Positions 1 through 6,239 are shown, counted from the stretch's first letter. The stretch is DNA of 7,371 nucleotides from Gammaproteobacteria bacterium (GCA_030430875.1 JAUIKI010000065.1:1-7371), one strand, 5' to 3'. The notes: generated by a model from the letters alone, not told the origin. Made by a program: numbers and translations.

Positions 1-213
1 AATGAATTACCGATTAATGAAATTAGCCAGCCTATAAAAACCACTTATGGATGGCATATCATTCAAGTCTTGGAGCGCCGTCAAAAAGATATGACAGCAG
101 AGATCAAACGTAATCAAGCGAGAGCATTTTTACGTCAACGTAAGTTTGAAGAAGAGTTACAAAACTGGTTGCGAGAAATTCGTGAAGAGGCCTATGTTGA
201 GATTAAAATTTAG
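1..213 (+). CDS. surA: SurA, periplasmic peptidyl-prolyl isomerase/chaperone, C-terminal end (partial)
   Basis: This is the last 70 codons of surA; the gene begins upstream of the window. SurA is a periplasmic parvulin-type chaperone that escorts unfolded outer-membrane proteins to the assembly machinery. The first third reads as the end of a parvulin domain, with the family pattern YGWHIIQVLERR (residues 16-27 of the fragment), where the YGWHII stretch matches the FGWH core of SurA. A charged helical tail follows, with RKFEEELQNWLRE and the typical ending AYVEIKI, which lines up with the AYVKI end of E. coli SurA. The position directly before pdxA and rsmA is the standard surA-pdxA-rsmA order. 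No strong terminator follows; a short wobble-rich stem at about 241-263 lacks a U-run, so pdxA may be partly co-transcribed. Confidence 0.93.
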   Translation, partial: NELPINEISQPIKTTYGWHIIQVLERRQKDMTAEIKRNQARAFLRQRKFEEELQNWLREIREEAYVEIKI

Positions 214-324
214 CAGATTGTTGCCTAGAATAAAGTGACTTCTGCTATTTAAGAAAAGTGGCAGATCTTATGCATGAAAGCCATTCTGCATCTATCCAAT
301 TAATCAACTACTTCGACAAACATT

Positions 325-1347
325 ATGACTTCGCGCTTTCCTCGACTCGCTATTTCTTCAGGAGAGCCTGCTGGTATTGGTCCTGATGTCATCTTGTCAG
401 CGCTGCAGAGTAATTTTGCAGCAGAACTTGTTGTGTTTTCTGATCCAGAGCTGTTGATGGCACGAGCAAAAAAACTGGGTATAGCTTGTCAGATTGAGCT
501 AGTTGGTCGCGATCGTGTGACTCAAGCAAGACCTCATCAAGCTGGTCGTATTTTAGTTTATCCAATTTCCCTCAATAAAGTTGTCACATTGGGACAAGCT
601 GATCCTGATAATGCTAGCTATGTGATGGATTTGTTAACGCAAACGGGAGATTCTTGCTTGCATCATCAATTCGATGGAGTCGTGACAGCCCCCGTTAATA
701 AATCCATTATTAATCAAGCAAATATAGCATTTACCGGACATACTGAGTTTTATGCAGATCTTGCAGGTGTCGAACAGGTTGTGATGTTGTTGGCGACTGA
801 TGACATGCGCGTAGCGTTGGTTACTACGCATGTGGCGTTAAAAAAGGTGGCTGATTTAATCACGCCACAACGACTTAAATTTGTGATTGAAACCACCTCA
901 AACGCATTGCGACAATTTTTTGCCATTGCTGATCCACAAATTGCCGTGGCTGGGTTAAACCCGCATGCCGGTGAGGGCGGTTATTTGGGCCAGGAAGAGC
1001 TTGCTGTGATTGAGCCAGTGATTCATGCGCTTAATCAGCAAGGATTATCTATTTATGGGCCTTTTTCAGCTGACACAATGTTTGTACATAATCTAGATCA
1101 GATGGATGCATTTATTGCCATGTATCATGATCAGGGTTTGCCCGTATTAAAATTCCATGGATTTGGTCGTGCTGTCAATATTACACTTGGATTGCCTTTC
1201 ATTCGCACATCAGTAGATCATGGAACAGCGCTTGAACTAGCTGGTACAGGAAAAGCGGATGCGGGTAGTTTGGAGATGGCTATTGATTCTGCTATTCGTA
1301 TGGCTGACAATCAATTGATTACGGCGAATAAATCTGGCAGTGATTAG
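325..1347 (+). CDS. pdxA: PdxA, 4-hydroxythreonine-4-phosphate dehydrogenase
   Basis: PdxA oxidises 4-phosphohydroxy-L-threonine with NAD+; the product decarboxylates to 3-amino-1-hydroxyacetone phosphate, which PdxJ uses to make pyridoxine 5'-phosphate. It is a cytoplasmic, metal-dependent homodimer. The 340 residues are close to the usual ~330. Visible family signatures are SSGEPAGIGPD (11-21), TAPVNK (121-126), FTGHTEF (136-142), AGLNPHAGEGG (209-219), MYHDQG (266-271) and SVDHGTALELAGTGKADAGS (296-315). The three metal-ligand histidines known in E. coli correspond to His169 (TTHV), His214 (NPHAGE) and His268 (YHDQG), so the enzyme looks active. ATG 325 is the first start after an in-frame stop at 301-303. 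There is no convincing Shine-Dalgarno sequence before it. It sits 111 nt after surA and 102 nt before rsmA. Confidence 0.97.
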   Translation: MTSRFPRLAISSGEPAGIGPDVILSALQSNFAAELVVFSDPELLMARAKKLGIACQIELVGRDRVTQARPHQAGRILVYPISLNKVVTLGQADPDNASYVMDLLTQTGDSCLHHQFDGVVTAPVNKSIINQANIAFTGHTEFYADLAGVEQVVMLLATDDMRVALVTTHVALKKVADLITPQRLKFVIETTSNALRQFFAIADPQIAVAGLNPHAGEGGYLGQEELAVIEPVIHALNQQGLSIYGPFSADTMFVHNLDQMDAFIAMYHDQGLPVLKFHGFGRAVNITLGLPFIRTSVDHGTALELAGTGKADAGSLEMAIDSAIRMADNQLITANKSGSD

Positions 1348-1437
1348 AAGTCTTGCTGTGCCAGTTAGTTAACCCGTTAGTGCAATCTGATTGAGCATAT
1401 AGCCGCAGAAAATGAAAATATTACTGAAAATTTTGAT

Positions 1438-1443
1438 AGGAAG
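1438..1443 (+). promoter_or_regulatory. Ribosome binding site that fixes the rsmA GTG start
   Basis: AGGAAG lies 6 nt upstream of GTG 1450. No in-frame ATG is nearby, and RsmA homology begins at once with RKRFGQHFL, so this site supports the unusual GTG start. Confidence 0.7.
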
Positions 1444-1449
1444 ATCTAA

Positions 1450-2223
1450 GTGATTACCCGTAAACGATTTGGCCAGCATTTTCTCCATGATCACTGGGTT
1501 ATTGATCAAATTATCCGAGCAGTTTCTCCAGAGCCGCATCAGCACGTGATTGAGATTGGCCCAGGTAGGGAAGCATTAACGCAATTTTTTGTGCCGCCAA
1601 TTACTAAACAGTTAGACTTAATTGAGCTTGACCGTGATTTGGTGAAATTGTTGCTTGAGAAGCATCAACAAAATTCAGCAATACGAGTTATTGCTGAGGA
1701 TGTATTAACAGTTGATTTTACAAAACTTGTATTAGCAGAAAACAGTCAATTTCGCATTGTTGGGAATTTGCCATACAATATTTCTACGCCATTATTATTT
1801 CATTTGACCACTTTCTTCGATGTAATTGAAGACATGCATTTCATGTTGCAGTATGAAGTTGCCAAACGAATTGTTGCTAAAGCGGGAGACAGTCAGTACG
1901 GTCGATTAAGTGTGATGCTGCAATATTTTTGTACGGCAGAGTTTCTTTTTGAGGTGGCTCCAGATGCTTTCTTGCCTCCGCCTAAAGTGACATCTGCAGT
2001 TATTCGATTGAGGCCTAGTCAGCAGCCTGTTTTAGCAAAAAACACAGAGGTATTTGCCAGTGTTGTGAAGACAGCATTTTCGCAGCCGCGCAAAATGATC
2101 AGAAATAATTTGAAGGTGTTGTCGCCAGGCGATTGGGAAAAATTAGCAATTGATCCACAAGTGAGACCAGAAACCTTGGCTGTAACTGACTATGTGCGTA
2201 TTGCTAATTTTCTTGAGAATTAA
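1450..2223 (+). CDS. rsmA: RsmA (KsgA), 16S rRNA adenine dimethyltransferase
   Basis: RsmA uses S-adenosylmethionine to dimethylate two adjacent adenosines in the 3'-terminal hairpin of 16S rRNA (A1518 and A1519 in E. coli) during late 30S assembly. At 257 residues it is slightly shorter than E. coli KsgA, mainly at the N-terminus. The signatures in order are RKRFGQHFL (4-12), the SAM-binding motif EIGPGREALT (35-44), IELDRDL (58-64), the catalytic motif NLPYNISTPLL (106-116), MHFMLQYEV (129-137), YGRLSVMLQYFC (150-161), AFLPPPKVTSA (173-183) and FSQPRKMIRNNL (210-221). The start is GTG with a good ribosome binding site. The last ~25 codons lie in a block repeated in diverged form near 3041-3104, but this copy is intact and ends normally in TDYVRIANFLEN. 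Confidence 0.97.
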   Translation: MITRKRFGQHFLHDHWVIDQIIRAVSPEPHQHVIEIGPGREALTQFFVPPITKQLDLIELDRDLVKLLLEKHQQNSAIRVIAEDVLTVDFTKLVLAENSQFRIVGNLPYNISTPLLFHLTTFFDVIEDMHFMLQYEVAKRIVAKAGDSQYGRLSVMLQYFCTAEFLFEVAPDAFLPPPKVTSAVIRLRPSQQPVLAKNTEVFASVVKTAFSQPRKMIRNNLKVLSPGDWEKLAIDPQVRPETLAVTDYVRIANFLEN

Positions 2224-2472
2224 AAAATGTTTCTGTTAAAGGGTTTCCTGTTAACTTATGCCATAACTTAACAAAGAGCTTGCATAATTTGCGCTCAACT
2301 TGTCGTTAAAATTTGTTTGACGACAAACGTGCAATACTGTTGCCAAAACTCGTTCATGCATCATTCACAAGCCAAACAATTTATGCCTCAATTCATGCAG
2401 CAACTAGATGTTAACGTAAGCCCAACTTATTTGCAGGAGAAATCATCACCAGGCGAGAATGTTTATAATTTT
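2148..2472 (+). repeat. Direct repeat copy A: rsmA 3' end, intergenic region, apaG 5' end
   Basis: This copy runs from the last codons of the intact rsmA, through the rsmA-apaG intergenic region, into the first ~30 codons of a broken apaG. It aligns with 3041-3350 by eye at well over 80 percent identity. The intergenic part (about 2224-2326) is the best conserved, with only about six mismatches in 98 bases. The coding ends differ largely at synonymous positions, for example TAT GTG CGT against TAT GTT CGC. Similarity may continue weakly to the ATG at 2499 if one base was lost near 2473. Confidence 0.85.
2300..2326 (+). promoter_or_regulatory. Conserved inverted repeat upstream of truncated apaG (copy A)
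   Basis: TTGTCGT (2300-2306) and ACGACAA (2320-2326) form a perfect 7-bp inverted repeat around a 13-nt AT-rich spacer. The same structure is present at 3181-3207 in copy B. It could be an operator or an mRNA hairpin in the apaG leader; there is no U-run to make it a terminator. Confidence 0.4.
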
Positions 2473-2502
2473 CGTATGGCGTTGTGGTTATTGTTGCCAT
2501 GA
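2383..2502 (+). pseudogene. apaG: Truncated apaG (copy A), 5' fragment only
   Basis: The reading frame MPQFMQQLDVNVSPTYL matches the start of the intact ApaG at 3259 (MSQSMQQLRVNVSPSYL) and continues through QEKSSPGENVYNF. It then diverges and stops at 2500-2502. After the NF codons, a one-base loss near 2473 would restore a strand-like YGVVVIV segment resembling the FSYNIVI of ApaG. So the break may be a deletion plus insertion rather than a clean cut. The GEGVVG core and the remaining ~95 residues are missing, so this fragment cannot make ApaG. An in-frame upstream reading is blocked by TGA at 2318-2320. It is the left-hand half of the duplicated junction that flanks the gene at 2499. Confidence 0.75.
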
Positions 2503-3032
2503 AATTAATGTTGTATTTTCTTTTAATTATTTCTTGTAATGCTAATTGTCAAGTAGAACTTTCAATTCCTAATAGAGTCGAGAATATTGTTGATTTAATT
2601 GAAAAGAATAATTTAGACAAATTAAATAAAGGGTATATTCATCCTAAATATGGAATTTATGAGACAAGAAAAAGAGGAGTTTATGATATCTTTACCCATC
2701 ATCATAAAATAAAAGAAGAATACACTGCTTATGGCTCTCTTTATCAGGTCTTATCAAGCATAAAAAAGAATAAAAACCATAATCTTGTTTATTCTGATAA
2801 GGTATTATACGATTGTGATTCATACTCTTGGACTGGCAAAGGAGTGTTTGTTTCAAAACCAGCTAGAAAAGAATTCTTTATTAATGAGTCCGTTCAGCAT
2901 TTAAGTTACATTATGGAATATAGTTATAAAATTATTTTCACAGAGGAAGATGTTGTCTTCTATTTAACAGAAATAGATTCTAACTATTACCTAACTCTAA
3001 TTGATAGATCAACAAGAGAATGTGGAAGCTAA
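2499..3032 (+). CDS. Hypothetical exported protein, possibly a lipoprotein
   Basis: I do not recognise this protein. From ATG 2499 it has 177 residues; a GTG at 2484 would add five, but ATG gives a proper signal-peptide start. The N-terminus is a short Lys-led hydrophobic stretch, MKLMLYFLLIISCNANCQ. IISC fits a loose lipobox, so Cys13 could be lipidated, although 12 residues is short for such a signal; ordinary signal peptidase cleavage near residues 14-17 is the alternative. The mature part is Lys-, Tyr- and Asn-rich, with HPKYGIYETRKRGVYDIFTH (about 46-65) and YDCDSYSWTGKGVFVSKP (about 104-121) as likely conserved segments, and no obvious enzyme motif. GC content is roughly 22-30 percent in sampled lines, far below pdxA. 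No Shine-Dalgarno is visible. It lies exactly between two diverged copies of the rsmA-apaG junction, which suggests acquisition. Confidence 0.7.
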   Translation: MKLMLYFLLIISCNANCQVELSIPNRVENIVDLIEKNNLDKLNKGYIHPKYGIYETRKRGVYDIFTHHHKIKEEYTAYGSLYQVLSSIKKNKNHNLVYSDKVLYDCDSYSWTGKGVFVSKPARKEFFINESVQHLSYIMEYSYKIIFTEEDVVFYLTEIDSNYYLTLIDRSTRECGS

Positions 3033-3040
3033 TTGTAAAG

Positions 3041-3104
3041 AATTGAACCCACGTTAGAAATGGTGACGGATTATGTTCGCATTGCTAGTTTTTTCGAGAA
3101 TTAA
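3041..3104 (+). pseudogene. rsmA: rsmA 3'-end remnant
   Basis: The frame ending at TAA 3102-3104 reads TLEMVTDYVRIASFFEN, closely matching the C-terminus of the intact RsmA (TLAVTDYVRIANFLEN). The bases upstream, AATTGAACCCAC, resemble AATTGATCCACA of rsmA but are out of register by a small deletion. Nothing else of rsmA precedes it, so it is a non-functional tail. Synonymous differences from the intact gene show that it is not a fresh tandem copy. Confidence 0.8.
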
Positions 3105-3180
3105 AAAATGCTTCTGTTAAAGCGTTTCCTGTTAACTTGTGCCATAATTTAACAAAGAGCTTGCATAATTTGCGCATAAC

Positions 3181-3207
3181 TTGTCGTTAAAATTTGTTCG
3201 ACGACAA
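3181..3207 (+). promoter_or_regulatory. Conserved inverted repeat upstream of apaG (copy B)
   Basis: TTGTCGT (3181-3187) and ACGACAA (3201-3207) pair perfectly around a 13-nt spacer, 51 nt before the preferred apaG start. Both arms are unchanged between the two diverged copies although the spacer differs. Confidence 0.4.
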
Positions 3208-3258
3208 ATGTGCAATGTTGCTGTCAAATTCACGCATTACTCACAAATCAAACAATTT

Positions 3259-3639
3259 ATGTCTCAATCCATGCAGCAATTACGCGTTAATGTAAGCCCA
3301 AGCTATTTACAGGAAAAATCATCTCCAAGTGAAGGCATGTATCATTTTTCCTATAATATAGTGATTACTAATATGGGAGAAGAAGTGATTCAATTGGTTG
3401 CTAGGCGATGGTTTATTGCTGATGCCAACCAAAATGTGCAGGAAGTCTATGGTGAAGGAGTTGTTGGTCAAAAACCGACATTAAACCCTGGAGAAAATTT
3501 TGAATATTCAAGCACCGTTGTGATCAGCACTCCGGTTGGTAGTATGCGAGGGTTGTATTATCTTGACGATACGGCTGGTAAGCGCTCTACTTTTACTATC
3601 CCAGCATTCACGCTCGCTGTTCCAAACATGCTGCATTAA
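3259..3639 (+). CDS. apaG: ApaG family protein (intact copy)
   Basis: ApaG is a small protein (E. coli 125 residues) with an immunoglobulin-like beta fold; its cellular role is not well defined. From ATG 3259 this copy has 126 residues. Family signatures are NVSPSYLQEKSSP (11-23), FSYNIVITNMG (30-40), the core GEGVVGQKPTLNPGENFEYSS (65-85, the most diagnostic stretch), TPVGSMRGLYYL (91-102) and the typical ending IPAFTLAVPNMLH (114-126). Longer starts exist in frame (TTG 3181, ATG 3208), but E. coli ApaG aligns only from about here. In copy A the equivalent TTG frame meets a TGA, which argues against the longest form. No clear Shine-Dalgarno precedes ATG 3259 or ATG 3271. The gene normally follows rsmA; here it is separated from it by an insertion, and apaH does not follow. 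Confidence 0.93.
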   Translation: MSQSMQQLRVNVSPSYLQEKSSPSEGMYHFSYNIVITNMGEEVIQLVARRWFIADANQNVQEVYGEGVVGQKPTLNPGENFEYSSTVVISTPVGSMRGLYYLDDTAGKRSTFTIPAFTLAVPNMLH

Positions 3640-3917
3640 TTCTGGAATTATTATTGCAATGGTCTTTATTTCATCAAAGTGATTGTAGTTTTTTTATCAA
3701 AATAGATCAAAATAAAGCCTAAAAAATGCCAAAAATAACGCTGATTTTGGATTTTTTATAAGCTTACCGCTAAATTCCCCATTAGTTTTTTTTCTCAACT
3801 CATTGATTTTATTGAGTATTTTTGGATATTTGGCTAGCTATTTTTCACCAAAAGCTGTAAATTTGTACGATAACATTGGAATCTATTCATTTTAGCGAAC
3901 GTTCAAGCGAGGCAAAC
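3640..3917. other. AT-rich intergenic region with candidate protease promoter
   Basis: This 278-bp stretch carries no gene that I can support. It is rich in A and T runs. It holds the terminator-like stem at 3729-3757. It also has a weak promoter-like pair, TTCACC (3844-3849) and TACGAT (3866-3871) with a 16-bp spacer, pointing toward the protease locus. A GAGG at 3909-3912 stands 5 nt before ATG 3918 and is the likely ribosome binding site of the protease N-terminal fragment. Confidence 0.3.
3729..3757 (+). terminator. Candidate intrinsic terminator after apaG
   Basis: CCAAAA (3729-3734) and TTTTGG (3745-3750) form a 6-bp stem with a 10-nt loop, followed by A and six T at 3752-3757. The stem is AT-rich and therefore weak. 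A second poorer stem, ACTCA/TGAGT at 3798-3817 followed by ATTTTT, lies further on. Confidence 0.4.
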
Positions 3918-4285
3918 ATGCACAAAGAATCATTATTAGTAACAACAATAAAAATCATGATGCGTTTCTTCTCAGCAAACGATAAATATCAACCCAAATA
4001 CCGAATGAAAACGGTGTTTTTCAGTGGGATTTTTCTTCTGTTTAATGCTTTGCCTGTTTTAGCCAGTCCCTTTGAAGGCTTGCCTATTGACGCAGCAGTA
4101 GAAAGTGCGCCGGATGCGGATGGGTATTGGCAGTGCGAGAGCTCATTCAGGTGCCTGTGGAGCGATCGTTAGAAACGCATCCTTTGCGGGTCATCACAGT
4201 GATGCAGGAGAGTAGCCCTGGGCGCAGTGAAGAAATCACCACTTGGGTTGAGAAAGCTGATCAGGTGATTGTGGCTCTACAGTGA
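3918..4285 (+). pseudogene. Broken 5' part of S8 protease gene: signal peptide and propeptide
   Basis: Translation from ATG 3918 (GAGG 5 nt upstream) or ATG 4005 enters a classic signal peptide, MKTVFFSGIFLLFNALPVLA, with likely cleavage before SPFEG. The frame runs through PIDAAVESAPDADGYW and then hits TAG at 4170-4172. From about 4131 the protein-like sequence continues in another frame as VRELIQVPVERSLETHPL and ITTWVEKADQVIVALQ up to TGA 4283-4285. That frame is the same as the protease reading frame that resumes at once after the TGA. One lost base near 4131 and one nonsense change (for example TGG to TGA) would together explain the layout. ATG 3918 would put 29 residues before the signal-peptide methionine, so ATG 4005 may be the true ancestral start. 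Sequencing error at two sites is the alternative. Confidence 0.6.
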
Positions 4286-4288
4286 GGA

Positions 4289-6052
4289 GTGTCGAGCACT
4301 GACCTGGAAGTTCTTTTACGAAATTACAGCGAGAAAACCAACGTAGTGCCGGATCCTGGGTTGGGAGAAACCAACTATTTGGTCTTCTTAAGTAATCCTA
4401 ATTTGAATAGTGTCCCGGCTCTGGTGAGCTATCTTGAGGGTTACCCAGAAGCTGTAGAATATGCTGAAAGTTATGCCGGAGTAATCATGGATGAGCCTTT
4501 TTCTTCAGCAGAGAGTCGTCCCATAGCGAAAAACAGTCCCAAGAGTGGAGATATGATTCCGCGAGCAGGAGAAGAAGATCCGCTTTTGGCAGAGTCTCCC
4601 TACTTTAATACCCACAATATCCCTGAAGTCTGGAAAATGAGCACAGGAGAAGGAGTGGTTGTAGCGGTGGTTGATTCGGGGTTTGATATGGATCACAAGG
4701 ATTTGGTCGACAACATTTGGATTAATGAGGATGAAATCCCGGAGAACGGCAAAGATGATGATGGCAATGGTTATGTGGATGATCGCTGGGGCTGGGACTT
4801 TGGAAGTCTCCGTAAGAGCAAGTGGAATCGCTTTCCTGAGTATTCACGTCAGGTTTCTAGTGCCGGTCAGAACCATGGAACAATGATGGCTGGAGTGATT
4901 GCAGCAACCCGCAATGAGCATATGGTACGCGGTATTGCCTATGACTCAAAAGCCATGACGATCAAGGCTGGGGGGGATTTTTTTGGTTATTCTGTGCATT
5001 TTTCGAAGGGCATAGCCCTATCGATTCGCTATGCCGTGGACAACGACGCTGATATTATTAACATAGCTTTGGGAAATCGTCGTTCCAGAGCTTTGCGCAA
5101 GGCGGTGGAGCACGCTCAGAAGAAAGGGGTGTTGATCGTGGTTGGTGCGGGGAATAGTGGAAAGAAAATTTCTCCAGGTGTTCTAAGTTTACGTTATCCC
5201 GGACTTTACTCGGAAGACTACGACAATATTCTTACGGTGGGAGTGGTGAATAATGATGGGAAGCGAGTAGAGCTTTCTGATTTCAGCAAAACTCATGTCA
5301 ATATGGGTGTGTTTGATTGGCAAGGGTATAAGATTTTGGTGGAAAATAGCACTGTTCTTGTAGGTGCTGATATTGGAGGCGGAACTTCTACGGCAGCAGC
5401 CGTGACGAGTTCTGTGGCTGCGCTGGTCAAGAGCCTGCAGCCCAGCTGGAATGGCCAGAAAATTCGCAAACATCTTGAAGAGCATGCCATTGTTTATCCA
5501 GGGTTAGCGAATACGTTTAAAACCAGTGGCGTGCTCGACATCTTTGGTGCAGTTGAGGCCGCGCATCCAGGGCATTTGCACTTTGTGGAACCTGAATTTC
5601 AACAATTTAACGAAGATGATAACTCTGGGGTGATTCCTCAAGTGGTTTATGTCTTTGAGCGGCAGGGAGGTACGAAGAGCGCGGTGAGTATGAGTCCAAA
5701 GATCTATCACATCGACACGTCTGCAAAAGACTTTCTTAACAACCAGTTGCCCACACTGACTTGGCTCGACGGAGAGAGTGGGAAGAAGAGTGTCATTTTA
5801 AAGATTGCCGATGACTCTGATCTGGGAGATATGATTATCTCTGAGCTGAAATGGGACGGTGGGCAAAGGGGAATGCGTTCGATTCCGATACCGATTAAGG
5901 ACGACATGAAGATGGAGAAAACGGAAGCGATTCGTATTATTCTGAACCAAGACTTTCCCAAGAAACCGACGAGTCTTATCGACCCGCAGCGCCGCGAGTT
6001 TATTTTAATTATCAAAGACAATGATGAAGGTAACTTTAAGATTGCTGACTAA
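4289..6052 (+). CDS. Subtilisin-like (S8) serine protease with Calx-beta-like C-terminus; probably disrupted at the 5' end
   Basis: This 587-codon open frame encodes the body of a secreted peptidase S8 protein. Counting from GTG 4289, the catalytic Asp129 lies in VAVVDSGFD, His196 in NHGTMMAGVIAA, the oxyanion Asn289 in VVGAGNSG, and the nucleophile Ser367 in GGGTSTAAAVTSSVAALV. The triad is therefore complete. A calcium-binding-like insert, DDDGNGYVDD (156-165), is typical of one S8 subgroup. Residues ~1-100 look like the rest of a propeptide. Residues ~430-587 resemble a Calx-beta domain (LTWLDGESGKK, then PIKDDMKMEKTEAIRIIL, ending LIIKDNDEG). GTG 4289 is a doubtful start, because its GAGG is only 1 nt away and the product would lack a signal peptide, which lies upstream beyond a TGA and a frameshift. 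GC is near 45-48 percent in sampled lines, above its neighbours, which suggests transfer. Confidence 0.85.
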   Translation: MSSTDLEVLLRNYSEKTNVVPDPGLGETNYLVFLSNPNLNSVPALVSYLEGYPEAVEYAESYAGVIMDEPFSSAESRPIAKNSPKSGDMIPRAGEEDPLLAESPYFNTHNIPEVWKMSTGEGVVVAVVDSGFDMDHKDLVDNIWINEDEIPENGKDDDGNGYVDDRWGWDFGSLRKSKWNRFPEYSRQVSSAGQNHGTMMAGVIAATRNEHMVRGIAYDSKAMTIKAGGDFFGYSVHFSKGIALSIRYAVDNDADIINIALGNRRSRALRKAVEHAQKKGVLIVVGAGNSGKKISPGVLSLRYPGLYSEDYDNILTVGVVNNDGKRVELSDFSKTHVNMGVFDWQGYKILVENSTVLVGADIGGGTSTAAAVTSSVAALVKSLQPSWNGQKIRKHLEEHAIVYPGLANTFKTSGVLDIFGAVEAAHPGHLHFVEPEFQQFNEDDNSGVIPQVVYVFERQGGTKSAVSMSPKIYHIDTSAKDFLNNQLPTLTWLDGESGKKSVILKIADDSDLGDMIISELKWDGGQRGMRSIPIPIKDDMKMEKTEAIRIILNQDFPKKPTSLIDPQRREFILIIKDNDEGNFKIAD

Positions 6053-6162
6053 ATTATAGGGTTGGTTTTGAGCTGAGTTGATACATTGCTGACAAAAGTG
6101 AGAGTGACCGGTTTTAATGCAATGGTCTCAATTTATACGTTTAAATCAGATAGCTAAAAGGC

Positions 6163-6193
6163 TTGCCAGTTGATCGAGTTTCTCTGTTATAGT
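6163..6193 (+). promoter_or_regulatory. Candidate promoter before small ORF at 6240
   Basis: TTGCCA (6163-6168) and TATAGT (6188-6193) are separated by 19 bp, a little long. A start near 6200 would give a short leader to the AGGGAGG and GTG at 6229-6242. The rest of 6053-6239 shows nothing that I can name. Confidence 0.3.
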
Positions 6194-6239
6194 GCTATTT
6201 TAGTGGATAGTGTAATGTTAAATTGCCAAGGGAGGCCTC

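Larger units (their letters stand above)
3041..3350 (+). repeat. Direct repeat copy B: rsmA 3' remnant, intergenic region, apaG 5' end
   Basis: This is the second, diverged copy of the block at 2148-2472. It begins within the rsmA 3' end, about 9 nt after the stop of the hypothetical gene, and runs into the intact apaG. A small deletion of about 10 nt relative to copy A lies near 3052. The conserved intergenic part includes the same inverted repeat. Confidence 0.85.

Noticed and set aside
241..263. Possible terminator between surA and pdxA
   Set aside because: The stem CTGCTATT/AGTGGCAG depends on two G-T pairs and no U-run follows.
634..831. 65-codon minus-strand frame inside pdxA
   Set aside because: It is antisense to the conserved PdxA core and has no ribosome binding site or recognisable product.
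2224..3180. Insertion sequence or transposon carrying the hypothetical gene
   Set aside because: There is no transposase or integrase and no terminal inverted repeats; the flanking repeats are diverged gene pieces of about 310-325 bp, not short target duplications.
3181..3258. N-terminal extension of ApaG from TTG 3181
   Set aside because: TTG has no ribosome site, the extension has no counterpart in E. coli ApaG, and the equivalent frame in copy A has a stop.
4505..6021. Several minus-strand and one plus-strand open frames inside the protease region
   Set aside because: They are shadows of the S8 frame; they lack start signals and protein-like composition, while the S8 frame carries all family motifs.
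6232..6239. GAGGCCTC palindrome as an operator
   Set aside because: It is only 8 bp, overlaps the ribosome binding site and has no second copy in the window.
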